A stretch of DNA of 64,000 bases from Planococcus ruber (GTDB lineage: Bacteria; Bacillota; Bacilli; Bacillales_A; Planococcaceae). The DNA lies in NCBI RefSeq assembly GCF_022819085.1, contig NZ_JALHAG010000001.1:579395-643394 (forward strand). The letters are read 5' to 3'. Position 1 is the stretch's first letter; each line of letters begins with the position of its first letter. The position numbers and the translations under genes are program-made. The notes under the pieces were generated by a model, which saw nothing but the letters and a program-made list of their open reading frames with translations, was not told the DNA's origin and did no database searches. Positions 16,588 through 24,026 of the stretch are shown here, piece by piece.

Positions 16588-16813
16588 TTTGTATCAATCT
16601 CCTTCCAATCACTAGATATAAAATGGGTCCGAGCAATTGGAGCAATATAATGGCGGCCAGCCAAACATACGGTGCGGCAATCAGATTTCTTCTTTTGAAC
16701 CAATCGTAAAGCGCAATTCCAATGATTAAAAAATTAAAAACGACAACAGGCAACGCAAAAGGAAGTATTTCGGCCCATTCAATTTCAAGTAAAGCCGTAA
16801 TGTCAGTATTCAT
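16562..16813 (-). CDS. PLDc_N domain small membrane protein (YxlE-like)
   Basis: An 83-residue protein with two membrane helices. The first is PFALPVVVFNFLIIGIALYDW; the second is a hydrophobic segment ending LLQLLGPILYLVIGRR, which is the signature of the phospholipase-D-nuclease N-terminal (PLDc_N) family. There is no nuclease domain. YxlE of Bacillus, a member, dampens the activity of sigma-Y and is encoded with an ABC exporter as here. The start is ATG at 16813 after GAAAGGGGAA; the frame is open upstream to 16864 but would run through the promoter. It is the first gene of the cluster. Confidence 0.82.
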   Translation of the reverse strand: MNTDITALLEIEWAEILPFALPVVVFNFLIIGIALYDWFKRRNLIAAPYVWLAAIILLQLLGPILYLVIGRRLIQNDYSRETS

Positions 16814-16827
16814 AGGTATTCCCCTTT

Positions 16828-16864
16828 CAATTATCATTATCAATAATGATAATTGAAAAGTCAA
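16828..16864 (-). promoter_or_regulatory. Promoter with large palindromic operator for the ABC cluster
   Basis: On the minus strand, TTGACT (16859-16864), a 17-base spacer and GATAAT (16836-16841) form a good sigma-A promoter. A perfect 12-4-12 palindrome, arms CAATTATCATTA and TAATGATAATTG (16828-16855), covers the spacer and -10 and so is placed to block RNA polymerase. The repeated GATAAT hexamers resemble a Fur-type site, but a different repressor is equally possible. Confidence 0.7.
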
Positions 16865-17030
16865 CTACATTCTTGAGTTTAAGAATATATATTTCCAAGC
16901 AAACTAATTTATGCACAAAATAATTAGTATATGATTGGAGACCCGAGACTAATTTTTAAGGAATTTGGTAAACGGCAAGAAAGAATATATAATAGCTAAC
17001 TAAGCACAAAGAAAAAGGAGATAAAATGAA

Positions 17031-17549
17031 ATGGAATTTGATTTATTTAAAAACCAGGTCAGATTTAAAATAGCTTTGGAATTAATAGCTGCCGATGAAG
17101 GATTATCAATCATGCAGTTGAACAAATTACTAGAAGAGGTATCGCAAGCGACGTTGTACAGGCATGTAAATTCAATGGTTGATGATGATTTGTTGAAAAT
17201 TGTTGGAATAAACCGTATCGGTAAAGTTGAAGAGAAGCTATATGCTTTGAATACGCAAGCCTACAAGATCAGTGAGGAAGATTGGCAGTCGGCCACTTAT
17301 AACGAAAAAATAAAATTTGTCACCTACTATTTCATGTACATTTTACAAAACTATAAAAACTATTATGAAAGCAGCGCTGCAAATCAATTGCCGGATCGAT
17401 CAACGTTTTCCTTAGTGAAACTGAACTTAACAAATGATTCATTCAACGATTTTCAATCGGAGTTAAGTACATTAATGGAAAAATACTTTAATATGAAAGA
17501 AACGGAAGAAGGGACTGACCGCACGATTTCGTTAGTAATTATTCCGTGA
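17031..17549 (+). CDS. Helix-turn-helix transcriptional regulator (winged helix)
   Basis: A 172-residue protein. Residues 10-60 form a winged helix: FKIALELIAADEGLSIMQLNKLL, SQATLYRHVNSMVDDDLL and then the wing IVGINRIGKVEEKLY. The C-terminal part is helical and aromatic-rich (YFMYILQNYKNYYES), likely for dimerisation. It resembles PadR/ArsR-like regulators that control neighbouring membrane genes. It is divergent from the ABC cluster, whose promoter carries a large palindrome, and so is the natural candidate for its repressor; this is inference from position. The start ATG 17031 follows AAAAAGGAG. Confidence 0.7.
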   Translation: MEFDLFKNQVRFKIALELIAADEGLSIMQLNKLLEEVSQATLYRHVNSMVDDDLLKIVGINRIGKVEEKLYALNTQAYKISEEDWQSATYNEKIKFVTYYFMYILQNYKNYYESSAANQLPDRSTFSLVKLNLTNDSFNDFQSELSTLMEKYFNMKETEEGTDRTISLVIIP

Positions 17550-17588
17550 TTATCTCCTTGGAGGAGAAATATTTTTATATTTATATTT

Positions 17589-17700
17589 GGTTTCCATATG
17601 CCCGCTTATCAGAAGCAGTTATTAAATCAGCAAAATACAAACGGGAAAGCAGTGCTGATCAGCATTGCTTTCCCTTTTAGTTTGTATAAGGGTAATTTTT
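17589..17700 (+). repeat. Dispersed repeat family A, copy at 17.6 kb
   Basis: The left box GTTTCCATATG...TTATCAGAAGCAG is followed by a perfect hairpin GGGAAAGCA...TGCTTTCCC with TTTT, then TTTGTATAAGGGTAATTTTT, a degenerate right arm. It acts as a plausible terminator for the regulator gene and immediately precedes the first hydrolase cassette. Confidence 0.75.
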
Positions 17701-17830
17701 AAAACGGTTTAAGGTTTTGGTGTAAAATTGTATAAAATGGAAATTTAATGTAAAATAACATCTAATATTAAGTTTTTGAATTTTTAAACCTTATCATGAC
17801 GAATCAAAAATATTAAGGGAGATGGATTAG

Positions 17831-18610
17831 TTGAAATTACATTATCAAGAGCATGGAGATAAGAATGCTCCGCTAATGGTATTTTTACACGGCGGAGGAG
17901 TTAGCAGTTGGATGTGGGATAAGCAAATCCAATATTTTACTGACTATCATTGCATCACAATCGATTTACCGGAACAAGGGAGAAGCAAGAGTACGGAATA
18001 CTTTTCAATTCGCAAAAGCGCGGAAGATATATCTAAGTTAATAGAGAAGCTAGCTAGTGGTAAGAAAATAATTGTTGTCGGTTTTTCATTGGGTGCACAA
18101 GTGCTCATTCAAATGTTGAGTATGAATCCAAGTTTAATTCACAGCGCTATTATCAATAGTGCATTAGTAAGGCCGAATGAGTTTGTACGAAAAATGATCA
18201 GACCATCTATTAAAATTACTTTACTGCTAGTGAAGAATAGACATTTTTCAAAGCTCCAATCCAAAATCCTGTATATTGAGGAAGAATATTTTGAAGAATA
18301 TTATAAAGAGAGTTCTCAAATGAGTTCAGCTACACTTATTCGAATATTAGAAGAAAATATGTCATTTAAAATACCTGATGAATTTGATAAAACAAGGAGT
18401 AAGGTGTTGGTTACTGTTGGAGAGAAAGAAAAAGGACTAATGAAGAAGTCAGCCTCGGATATAGTATCGAAAAATCCAAATTGTGTAGGAATCATTATGC
18501 CTGGTGTAGGTCACGGCATATCTCTAGTAAACCCAAGTTATTTTAATCTAATGCTTAAAAACTGGCTGGAAAAGAATGTTTTACCACATGAGGTCATATC
18601 GATAAGATAA
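17831..18610 (+). CDS. Alpha/beta hydrolase, copy 1
   Basis: A 259-residue alpha/beta-hydrolase. The oxyanion region is FLHGGGVSSW (18-27), the nucleophile elbow GFSLGAQ gives Ser86, and GVGHGISL gives the catalytic His228; the acid is probably the Asp/Glu in the strand VLVTVGEKE. Such cytosolic hydrolases cleave esters, lactones or similar bonds. It starts with TTG 17831 after GGGAGATGG. The gene is AT-rich compared with the backbone and has a close paralogue at 39961-40740: about 33 differences in 259 residues, counted by eye. Both copies are bracketed by family A repeats and share flanking DNA, which points to a mobile or duplicated single-gene cassette. Confidence 0.88.
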   Translation: MKLHYQEHGDKNAPLMVFLHGGGVSSWMWDKQIQYFTDYHCITIDLPEQGRSKSTEYFSIRKSAEDISKLIEKLASGKKIIVVGFSLGAQVLIQMLSMNPSLIHSAIINSALVRPNEFVRKMIRPSIKITLLLVKNRHFSKLQSKILYIEEEYFEEYYKESSQMSSATLIRILEENMSFKIPDEFDKTRSKVLVTVGEKEKGLMKKSASDIVSKNPNCVGIIMPGVGHGISLVNPSYFNLMLKNWLEKNVLPHEVISIR

Positions 18611-18655
18611 TACCCTTTACCTTATTGCTGTCCAAGAGGCACTAACTAAAATTAG

Positions 18656-18770
18656 AGTTTACATATCAAAACTTATCGGCAGAAAATCGATAAGGAGAGA
18701 AATTTATTTCTAGAAAAAGAGGAAGGCCAAAAGCGAATTGCAATCGCTGCTTGGCCTTCCTTTTTTGAGC
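18656..18770 (+). repeat. Dispersed repeat family A, copy after hydrolase 1
   Basis: The left box AGTTTACATATC...TTATCGGCAG is followed by AAGGAGAGAAAT, a hairpin AGGAAGGCCAA/TTGGCCTTCCT and a T-run. Because the other side of the hairpin is A/T-rich, it can terminate both the hydrolase gene and the convergent DUF305 gene. The 45 bases before the box are almost identical to those before the copy at 40786. Confidence 0.78.
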
Positions 18771-18773
18771 CGG

Positions 18774-19226
18774 TTATTCCTCGTCCTCCAGGTCTTCTAT
18801 TATTCTTTTCATCTTAGCGATTTCTTCGCGTTGCGTCTTGATAATCGCATCAGCCAGCTCTCTCACTCGTGGATCTGAAATATTGGCTCGTTCGCTAGTT
18901 AGGATAGCGATGGAATGATGAGGGATCATCGCTTTCATCCATCCGGTGTCCTCTATTAATATTTGGCTGCGGACGAGCCAAAGTGAAAGCGCGAATACTA
19001 CTGCACTGCCAGCTAAAATCAACGAATTCACTTTTTTGTTCTTGTACATTGGCCACATGAATAACAGCATGACAATGGCCATGACAGAGCCCATAATCAA
19101 CGCCATATAGATTCTTGTTTCACTGAATGTGATATGTTCGAATTGAAAAACGTTTAAGAACATCAACCAATACATCAAAAAGGTCGAAGTGACAATCATG
19201 ATTCCAAACTTAACGTAACTGTTCAT
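18774..19226 (-). CDS. DUF305 membrane protein
   Basis: A 150-residue protein. Three hydrophobic helices (about 5-25, 40-58, 68-88) lead into an outward-facing C-terminal domain with the DUF305 signature AMIPHHSIAILTSERANIS and a helical tail KTQREEIAKMKRIIEDL. The paired histidines in PHH are typical metal-ligand candidates. DUF305 proteins commonly travel with copper and silver resistance genes, which fits the neighbours here. It starts downstream of a conserved upstream box at 19321 shared with other copper-island promoters. The biochemical function is unknown. Confidence 0.85.
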   Translation of the reverse strand: MNSYVKFGIMIVTSTFLMYWLMFLNVFQFEHITFSETRIYMALIMGSVMAIVMLLFMWPMYKNKKVNSLILAGSAVVFALSLWLVRSQILIEDTGWMKAMIPHHSIAILTSERANISDPRVRELADAIIKTQREEIAKMKRIIEDLEDEE

Positions 19227-19320
19227 AAAATCCTCTCCTTATAGTTAAAAATTGATTTTGACAAGAATGCCTGAACGGGATCGATGCCTTTCTTATCTGT
19301 TTACCATTTAAATTCCCATA

Positions 19321-19350
19321 TAAACTCCATAGAAAATGCATAATTTACTG
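19321..19350. promoter_or_regulatory. Copper-island upstream box, site 1
   Basis: TAAACTCCATAGAAA followed by ATGCATAATTT lies upstream of the DUF305 gene. Nearly the same sequence occurs at 23881-23908, between the four-helix copper protein and the P-type ATPase. It may be a site for the response regulator of this island. Confidence 0.5.
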
Positions 19351-19416
19351 TAGAAGAAAGAATTGCAACGAATTTTATCGTCACTCCATGCAATTTTCGT
19401 CTGAAATATAAAGAAA

Positions 19417-19443
19417 CCGGCCAATCACCCTCAGATTAGCCGG
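19417..19443 (-). terminator. Terminator of the YdhK gene
   Basis: On the minus strand, the stem CCGGCTAAT/ATTGGCCGG is followed by TTTCTTTAT. It lies about 70 bases after the YdhK stop codon. Confidence 0.65.
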
Positions 19444-19515
19444 CATCCTGCATATTTTCTGGTTTTGCATGATCTTCAGCACTTGGGAATCGGAGAAGCT
19501 ACAGCTTAAGCTGGG

Positions 19516-20103
19516 TTATTTGGCTGATAATTCAGCTTCAGTTACCCATTTATGATTGGTGACCGGTTCGCCCCCAGTCGTTGGTGTGAAATCAACCATG
19601 TAGACAGTTGTTTCCTCGGCAGTATCAATCGTAGCTGTGGCACCGTCCATTTCTTCCATGTGATCGGCAGCGATTGTTGCTTCATCACCTGGTTTCAACG
19701 GTTGGTCTCCTGGATTTTCAAGTTCTTCGTGGATGACCCATTTGTGGTTTTCCACCGGTTCGCCGCCATTGGTCGGAGTGTAAGTGACGGCATAAACAGT
19801 CGTATCGTAAGCTCCAACAATCGTAGCTTCCGCGTCTTTCATCCCTTCCATATGATCCGTTTCAATGATGGCTTGGCTTCCTACCTCATAGGTTGGACTT
19901 TCCGCTTCCTGTAAATCTGCTGGTACTTCTCCTGTACCGGAATGGTCCATATTCATATGCCCCGAATCCTCGCTCATGTTTTCTTCGGTTGCATTATTCA
20001 TATCCATTGATTCTTCACTCGTCTCGCTATCTGTATTGCAGGCGCTTAACGTGACGGCGGCTACAAGTGACAGTATCCCCATTATCCATTTGTTTTTCGG
20101 CAT
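19516..20103 (-). CDS. YdhK family lipoprotein with two DUF1541 repeats
   Basis: A 195-residue exported lipoprotein. The signal peptide ends in the lipobox LSAC with Cys22. A Met/Asp/His-rich acidic linker (MDMNN, HMNMDHSG) precedes two tandem DUF1541 repeats. Each repeat contains the pattern ATIxAxDHMEGM/EEM and VYxVxxTPTxGGEPVxNHKW, at about residues 73-130 and 135-190. YdhK proteins are found in copper-resistance clusters, and the His/Met motifs suggest metal binding at the cell surface. The role is inferred from context. The 20250 upstream box lies in the divergent region to the next gene. Confidence 0.85.
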   Translation of the reverse strand: MPKNKWIMGILSLVAAVTLSACNTDSETSEESMDMNNATEENMSEDSGHMNMDHSGTGEVPADLQEAESPTYEVGSQAIIETDHMEGMKDAEATIVGAYDTTVYAVTYTPTNGGEPVENHKWVIHEELENPGDQPLKPGDEATIAADHMEEMDGATATIDTAEETTVYMVDFTPTTGGEPVTNHKWVTEAELSAK

Positions 20104-20249
20104 TGCGATCTCCTTCTTTCTACATTTGTCTTTAGATACTCTACCCCTTAACTTTGCATATTGTGTGCAGGAACCATGACATTTTCTTGTGTAAAAAGTC
20201 TGGACAGTGGATTATGGCAAGTTCGTGAACCACTAAGGGAAGTTCTCTA

Positions 20250-20276
20250 TTCTATAGAAGAAACTGCACAAAAAAT
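20250..20276. promoter_or_regulatory. Copper-island upstream box, site 2 (variant)
   Basis: TTCTATAGAAGAAACTGCACAA lies between the divergent YdhK and BNR-lipoprotein genes. It shares CATAGAAACTGCACAA-like bases with the 23881 box, with a small spacing change. Confidence 0.4.
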
Positions 20277-20344
20277 CGAAACTTATTTAGTAAACTGGTG
20301 GAGAAGAACATTTTCTAGAAAGAAAGAGCTGGAGGAATAGAGAA

Positions 20345-21253
20345 ATGAAGATGAAAAGAAAAGCGATCGGTGCACTGTTGGCGGTAATTATGTTGGCCGG
20401 CTGCAGCGGAGAGGATACGGGCTCTTTTGAGGCCCCGTACGATGGAGAAATGAATCATGTCCATGGAATGGGCTATGCGGGAAATGACAAAGGCTTGTAT
20501 TTTGCGTCACACATTGGATTGAAAATCTACCGGGACGGTGAGTGGTTCGAAACAACGGATAATTTCCATGATTACATGGGGTTCAATGCGACAGATGACG
20601 GTTTTATTACGTCTGGCCACCCGAGCGCAGATTCTGAGTTACCCAATCCGCTTGGAATTCAGCGCAGTGTGGACGGTGGAGAAACCCTTGAAGAAATTGC
20701 GTTCCAGGGAGAGACGGATTTTCATGCCATGGCTGTCGGTTACAATAGCCATGACCTCCTTTTGATTAATCCGGCGCCCAATTCCTTGCTGGAAGCAGGC
20801 GTTTATAGAAGCACGAAAAAAGGGGAGTCGTGGCAACCTGTAAAAGCTGAAGGACTGGAAGGCGAAGTGATAGGACTGGCTCTTCACCCGACAGATTCAG
20901 CTTTTGTGGCGGCGGCTACTTCGACAGGCATTTATTTCTCGGAAGATGCAGGAGAATCGTTCCAAGCCCTTACGGCTGAAGGAGAAAGAGGGACCGCGGT
21001 GCATTTCACCGAGCAAGGGCTGTACTTCGGGAGCTTCGGGACAGCGGCGGCTTTGATGCAGTATACTGGTGAAAATGAGGCGTTGAAAAGACTGAACATA
21101 CCGGCTCTTCCGGAAGATGGCATCGCTTTTATCGCCGTAAATCCGGCGAATGACCAGGAACTGGCTTTTTACACACTGCGGGGCGATGCCTTCTTGTCTG
21201 AAGACGGCACCCAAAGTTGGGAACCGCTGCTGCAAAACAGCAAAACCCAATAA
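20345..21253 (+). CDS. F510_1955-type glycosylhydrolase-like lipoprotein (BNR/sortilin fold)
   Basis: A 302-residue surface lipoprotein with the lipobox MLAGC (Cys20). The mature part is a beta-propeller-like protein with repeated SxDxGxx motifs (RSVDGGETLEE, RSTKKGESWQ, FSEDAGESFQ), the BNR/Asp-box pattern. An early HVHGMGY motif could bind metal. The F510_1955 family is named as a glycosylhydrolase, but many members are found with copper or heavy-metal genes and have no shown activity. It sits ahead of the sensor kinase gene, so a periplasm-side copper role is possible. The start ATG 20345 follows GGAGGAAT. Confidence 0.75.
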   Translation: MKMKRKAIGALLAVIMLAGCSGEDTGSFEAPYDGEMNHVHGMGYAGNDKGLYFASHIGLKIYRDGEWFETTDNFHDYMGFNATDDGFITSGHPSADSELPNPLGIQRSVDGGETLEEIAFQGETDFHAMAVGYNSHDLLLINPAPNSLLEAGVYRSTKKGESWQPVKAEGLEGEVIGLALHPTDSAFVAAATSTGIYFSEDAGESFQALTAEGERGTAVHFTEQGLYFGSFGTAAALMQYTGENEALKRLNIPALPEDGIAFIAVNPANDQELAFYTLRGDAFLSEDGTQSWEPLLQNSKTQ

Positions 21254-21356
21254 AATACGTAAACTAGAAAGGGAATGCGTGAATTGAAACTAATGACTCA
21301 CAGGAAGGGACAGCATGCCCCTGAACCTGATGCTTTGAGGCTGGAAGAGGGTTGCC

Positions 21357-22766
21357 ATGTTCAATAAACTTGCTTTGAGAATCGGATTGCTTTTTTTTGT
21401 CTTTATCATCCTCATCGAGTCGGTGTTGTTCTTGATCTTATATGTCAACTACGTAGAAGAACGGGTGGAAGAAGTCATGTCCAATCTATTGGCCCGGGGG
21501 AACACGCACAGCGAAGTGCTGGAAGACAGCTTTGAATCCAGCACGTTGAACCATGTAGCCATGATGGAATCGGCTTCCGATTTCATTGTCATCATCACGG
21601 ATGCGGAAGGGAATGAGCTGACCCATTCCGATACGATTGAACCCGAAATGAGGGATGTGCTGCAGCACACTGATTTTGGTCAAGTTCCGCAAAAAGGAGA
21701 AATCGTGGAGGATCGGTGGGATGAAAAACGGTTTATTGCGACCGACAGTCCCATTACGGTAGCAGGTGAACACCGAGGGCATGTATTTATGTTTGCTGAA
21801 ACCAACCACATCAAAGGGATAGTCGAACACCTTCGGAATCAATTTTTGTTCGTTGGATTGATTGCGTTCGGCCTTACCATTGCTGCAATTTTTATCTTAT
21901 CGCGCTTGATCACGCTTCCACTGATTCGGATGAAGGAAGCCACAGAGCAATTGAGCGAAGGGAATAATGAAGTCAGCCTTCATCTCGACCGGAATGACGA
22001 ACTGGGGGAGCTGGCGAACGCCATTAACACCTTATCGACGGATCTGAATCGCTTAAAGCAGGCACGGAACGAATTCCTGGCCAGCATTTCGCATGAATTG
22101 CGAACGCCACTGACCTACATCAAGGGCTACGCTGACATAGCCGGACGTCCGGATACGTCTGATGATGAACGGCGGGAGTACATTGATATCATCCGGGAGG
22201 AAACGACCCATTTGACGGAATTGATTCGGCAATTATTCGAATTAGCCCAGCTTGATCACAACCAGTTTTCCATCCGAAAAGAGCAGGTTTCATTCAATCG
22301 GCTGTTTCGTTCGGTTGCCGGTTTGGTCCGTCCCGCGTTCGATGAGAAACACATTTTCTTGGTCGTCCAGTGTCCTCCGGATATGACGGCATTCATCGAT
22401 CCGGAACGCTTTCAGCAGGTGCTGTTGAATGTACTCGACAATGCCCGGAAATACTCGCCGGAAGGGACGGTGGTGACGCTTCTCGCTGTGCAAGAGGAGG
22501 ATACGGTAGTGATTAGTGTCAGCGATGAAGGGGAAGGCATTCCAGAAGCTGCTCTTCCCTTTGTCTTTGAGCGGCTGTACCGCGTCGACAAATCCCGGTC
22601 TCGGCAGCACGGCGGCAGCGGTCTCGGTCTTGCCATCGCCAAAGAAATCGTCGAGTCGCACAGCGGCCAAATTTCGATTCAAAGTAAACAAAGCAAAGGG
22701 ACGACGGTCCGTATTGAATTGACAAGGGGGGATTCGTTTGCAGAAAGTGCTGTTGGTGGACGATGA
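21357..22766 (+). CDS. Sensor histidine kinase
   Basis: A 469-residue membrane kinase. TM1 spans about 7-29, then an extracellular sensor region to about 160, TM2 at 160-180, a HAMP linker, and the HisKA domain with phospho-acceptor His246 in ASISHELRTP. The ATPase domain shows the N box LNVLDNARKYSPEG, G1 SDEGEGIP and G2 GGSGLGLAIAKEI. It phosphorylates the response regulator encoded by the next gene, which it overlaps by 29 bases; the kinase-first order is less common in Bacillales. Copper-island context suggests that it senses copper or envelope stress. The sensor region lacks obvious Cys or His clusters. Confidence 0.92.
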   Translation: MFNKLALRIGLLFFVFIILIESVLFLILYVNYVEERVEEVMSNLLARGNTHSEVLEDSFESSTLNHVAMMESASDFIVIITDAEGNELTHSDTIEPEMRDVLQHTDFGQVPQKGEIVEDRWDEKRFIATDSPITVAGEHRGHVFMFAETNHIKGIVEHLRNQFLFVGLIAFGLTIAAIFILSRLITLPLIRMKEATEQLSEGNNEVSLHLDRNDELGELANAINTLSTDLNRLKQARNEFLASISHELRTPLTYIKGYADIAGRPDTSDDERREYIDIIREETTHLTELIRQLFELAQLDHNQFSIRKEQVSFNRLFRSVAGLVRPAFDEKHIFLVVQCPPDMTAFIDPERFQQVLLNVLDNARKYSPEGTVVTLLAVQEEDTVVISVSDEGEGIPEAALPFVFERLYRVDKSRSRQHGGSGLGLAIAKEIVESHSGQISIQSKQSKGTTVRIELTRGDSFAESAVGGR

Positions 22767-23415
22767 AAAACGGATGCTGGATTTGGTGGCATTGTATTTA
22801 AAGCCCCACCACTATCTTAGTACAAAAGCGCTGGGACCTTTTGAAGCTTTACGCTATTTGGACAAAGAAACCTATGACTTGATACTCCTCGATGTCATGA
22901 TGCCCGAAATGGACGGCTGGGAGCTATGCCGGGAAATCCGGAAAGTCTCGGATGTGCCGATCATTATGCTGACGGCTCGTGAGCAACAGGAGGACATTAT
23001 TAAGGGGCTGAAACTGGGGGCGGATGATTACGTCACGAAGCCGTTCAATGAAGGGGAACTGCTGGCTCGGATGGAAGCGCTGCTGCGCAGAAGAGCGCCT
23101 AAAAAAAGCATTGAAGTAAAGGGCCTCTTCTGGGATGAAGACCGGTTCGAACTCAGCTATCAAAACCAATCCATCAAGCTGACACCGAAAGAGTTCCTGA
23201 TGCTGGGGCAGCTGTTGAAAAATCCGGACAAAGTGTTCAGCAGGGACCAGCTGATCCAATTGGTTTGGGGATTCGATTCGGAAACGGAAGGACGGACCAT
23301 CGATTCGCACGTACGGAATGTTCGGGAAAAGATTCGGCAGGTCGGATTCCCCATCGATGACCATTTCCTGACTGTTTGGGGGATTGGCTACAAATGGGTG
23401 AATGAGACAGAATAA
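22738..23415 (+). CDS. OmpR/PhoB-family response regulator
   Basis: A 225-residue regulator. The receiver domain has acidic DDE at 8-10, phospho-acceptor Asp52 in LILLDVMMPEMDGW, and a conserved Lys in DDYVTKPFNEGELLAR. The C-terminal winged helix has LTPKEFLMLGQLL and the recognition part RTIDSHVRNVREKIRQ. It starts at TTG 22738 after AAGGGGGGA, inside the end of the kinase gene, so production of the pair is coupled. The conserved boxes upstream of the DUF305, YdhK and copper-protein genes are candidate binding sites. A perfect 17-bp terminator follows. Confidence 0.92.
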   Translation: MQKVLLVDDEKRMLDLVALYLKPHHYLSTKALGPFEALRYLDKETYDLILLDVMMPEMDGWELCREIRKVSDVPIIMLTAREQQEDIIKGLKLGADDYVTKPFNEGELLARMEALLRRRAPKKSIEVKGLFWDEDRFELSYQNQSIKLTPKEFLMLGQLLKNPDKVFSRDQLIQLVWGFDSETEGRTIDSHVRNVREKIRQVGFPIDDHFLTVWGIGYKWVNETE

Positions 23416-23428
23416 CGCTCAAAGAAAA

Positions 23429-23467
23429 GAACTCCCCACCGGAAATACGTTTTCCGGTGGGGAGTTC
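23429..23467. terminator. Bidirectional terminator with perfect 17-bp stem
   Basis: The arms 23429-23445 and 23451-23467 are exact reverse complements (GAACTCCCCACCGGAAA) around a TACGT loop. It lies between the convergent response-regulator and copper-protein genes. The T-tract is poor, so structure rather than the tail must drive termination. Confidence 0.8.
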
Positions 23468-23473
23468 ATGTAA

Positions 23474-23806
23474 TTAGGCGATGTTCCGGCAAGCTTCTGC
23501 GCATCTGCGGCAAGCTTCCGCACAGCGTTTACAGTGTTCATGCATGTCTGCATGTTTGTCGCATTCATTGCCGCATGCTTCACAGATTTTCGCGCAAACA
23601 GCTGCCAGTTCAGCTACAAACGGCGAATTGCGGGTGATTGCGTGTTCCAAAAATGCGCATATGTCTGCGCACTCCCGGTCGAGTCGGATGCAGTCAGCCA
23701 GCATTTTTACGTTATCTTCCTGCAGGCAAGCGTCAAAACAGTGATTGCATTCCGCTGCGCAATCGTGTAAAGCCTGAATCAATTCCTGATGCTGTTCATG
23801 TGCCAT
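23474..23806 (-). CDS. Four-helix-bundle copper-binding protein (DUF326/Csp-like)
   Basis: A 110-residue cytosolic Cys-rich protein. Pairs and triplets of cysteines recur at helix spacing: HDCAAECNHCFDAC, LADCIRLDRECADIC, CAKICEACGNECDKH, then CKRCAEACRRCAEAC at the end. This is the pattern of copper storage proteins of the Csp3/DUF326 type, which hold many Cu(I) ions inside a four-helix bundle. There is no export signal. The start at 23806 follows GGAGG at normal spacing; the frame runs open upstream but that part crosses the promoter. It is divergent from the copper ATPase, with a conserved box between them. Confidence 0.9.
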   Translation of the reverse strand: MAHEQHQELIQALHDCAAECNHCFDACLQEDNVKMLADCIRLDRECADICAFLEHAITRNSPFVAELAAVCAKICEACGNECDKHADMHEHCKRCAEACRRCAEACRNIA

Positions 23807-23880
23807 GTGTAAAACCTCCATTTTTAGTTTTGTCTCTTGTCTACTTCTTCCCTTTGGACTCGCCACTAAACGGAATTTCT

Positions 23881-23908
23881 TAAACTCCATAGAAACTGCA
23901 CAATTTGA
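23881..23908. promoter_or_regulatory. Copper-island upstream box, site 3
   Basis: TAAACTCCATAGAAA followed by CTGCACAATTT lies between the divergent copper-storage and copper-ATPase genes. It matches the 19321 box at nearly every position. Confidence 0.5.
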
Positions 23909-24026
23909 TGCGTTTCCTCTATGAAACTGAATTTTCTCCATAATTTCTCGATAGTTTCTTTCTATAATCAACAGAAGAAGATTGGATTTTTCGAAACCGA
24001 AAAATTGATGGAAGAGGTGAACCGCA

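Noticed and set aside
23807..23971. N-terminal extension of the four-helix copper protein
   Set aside because: The upstream part crosses the promoter and conserved box, and the internal ATG has GGAGG at the right distance.
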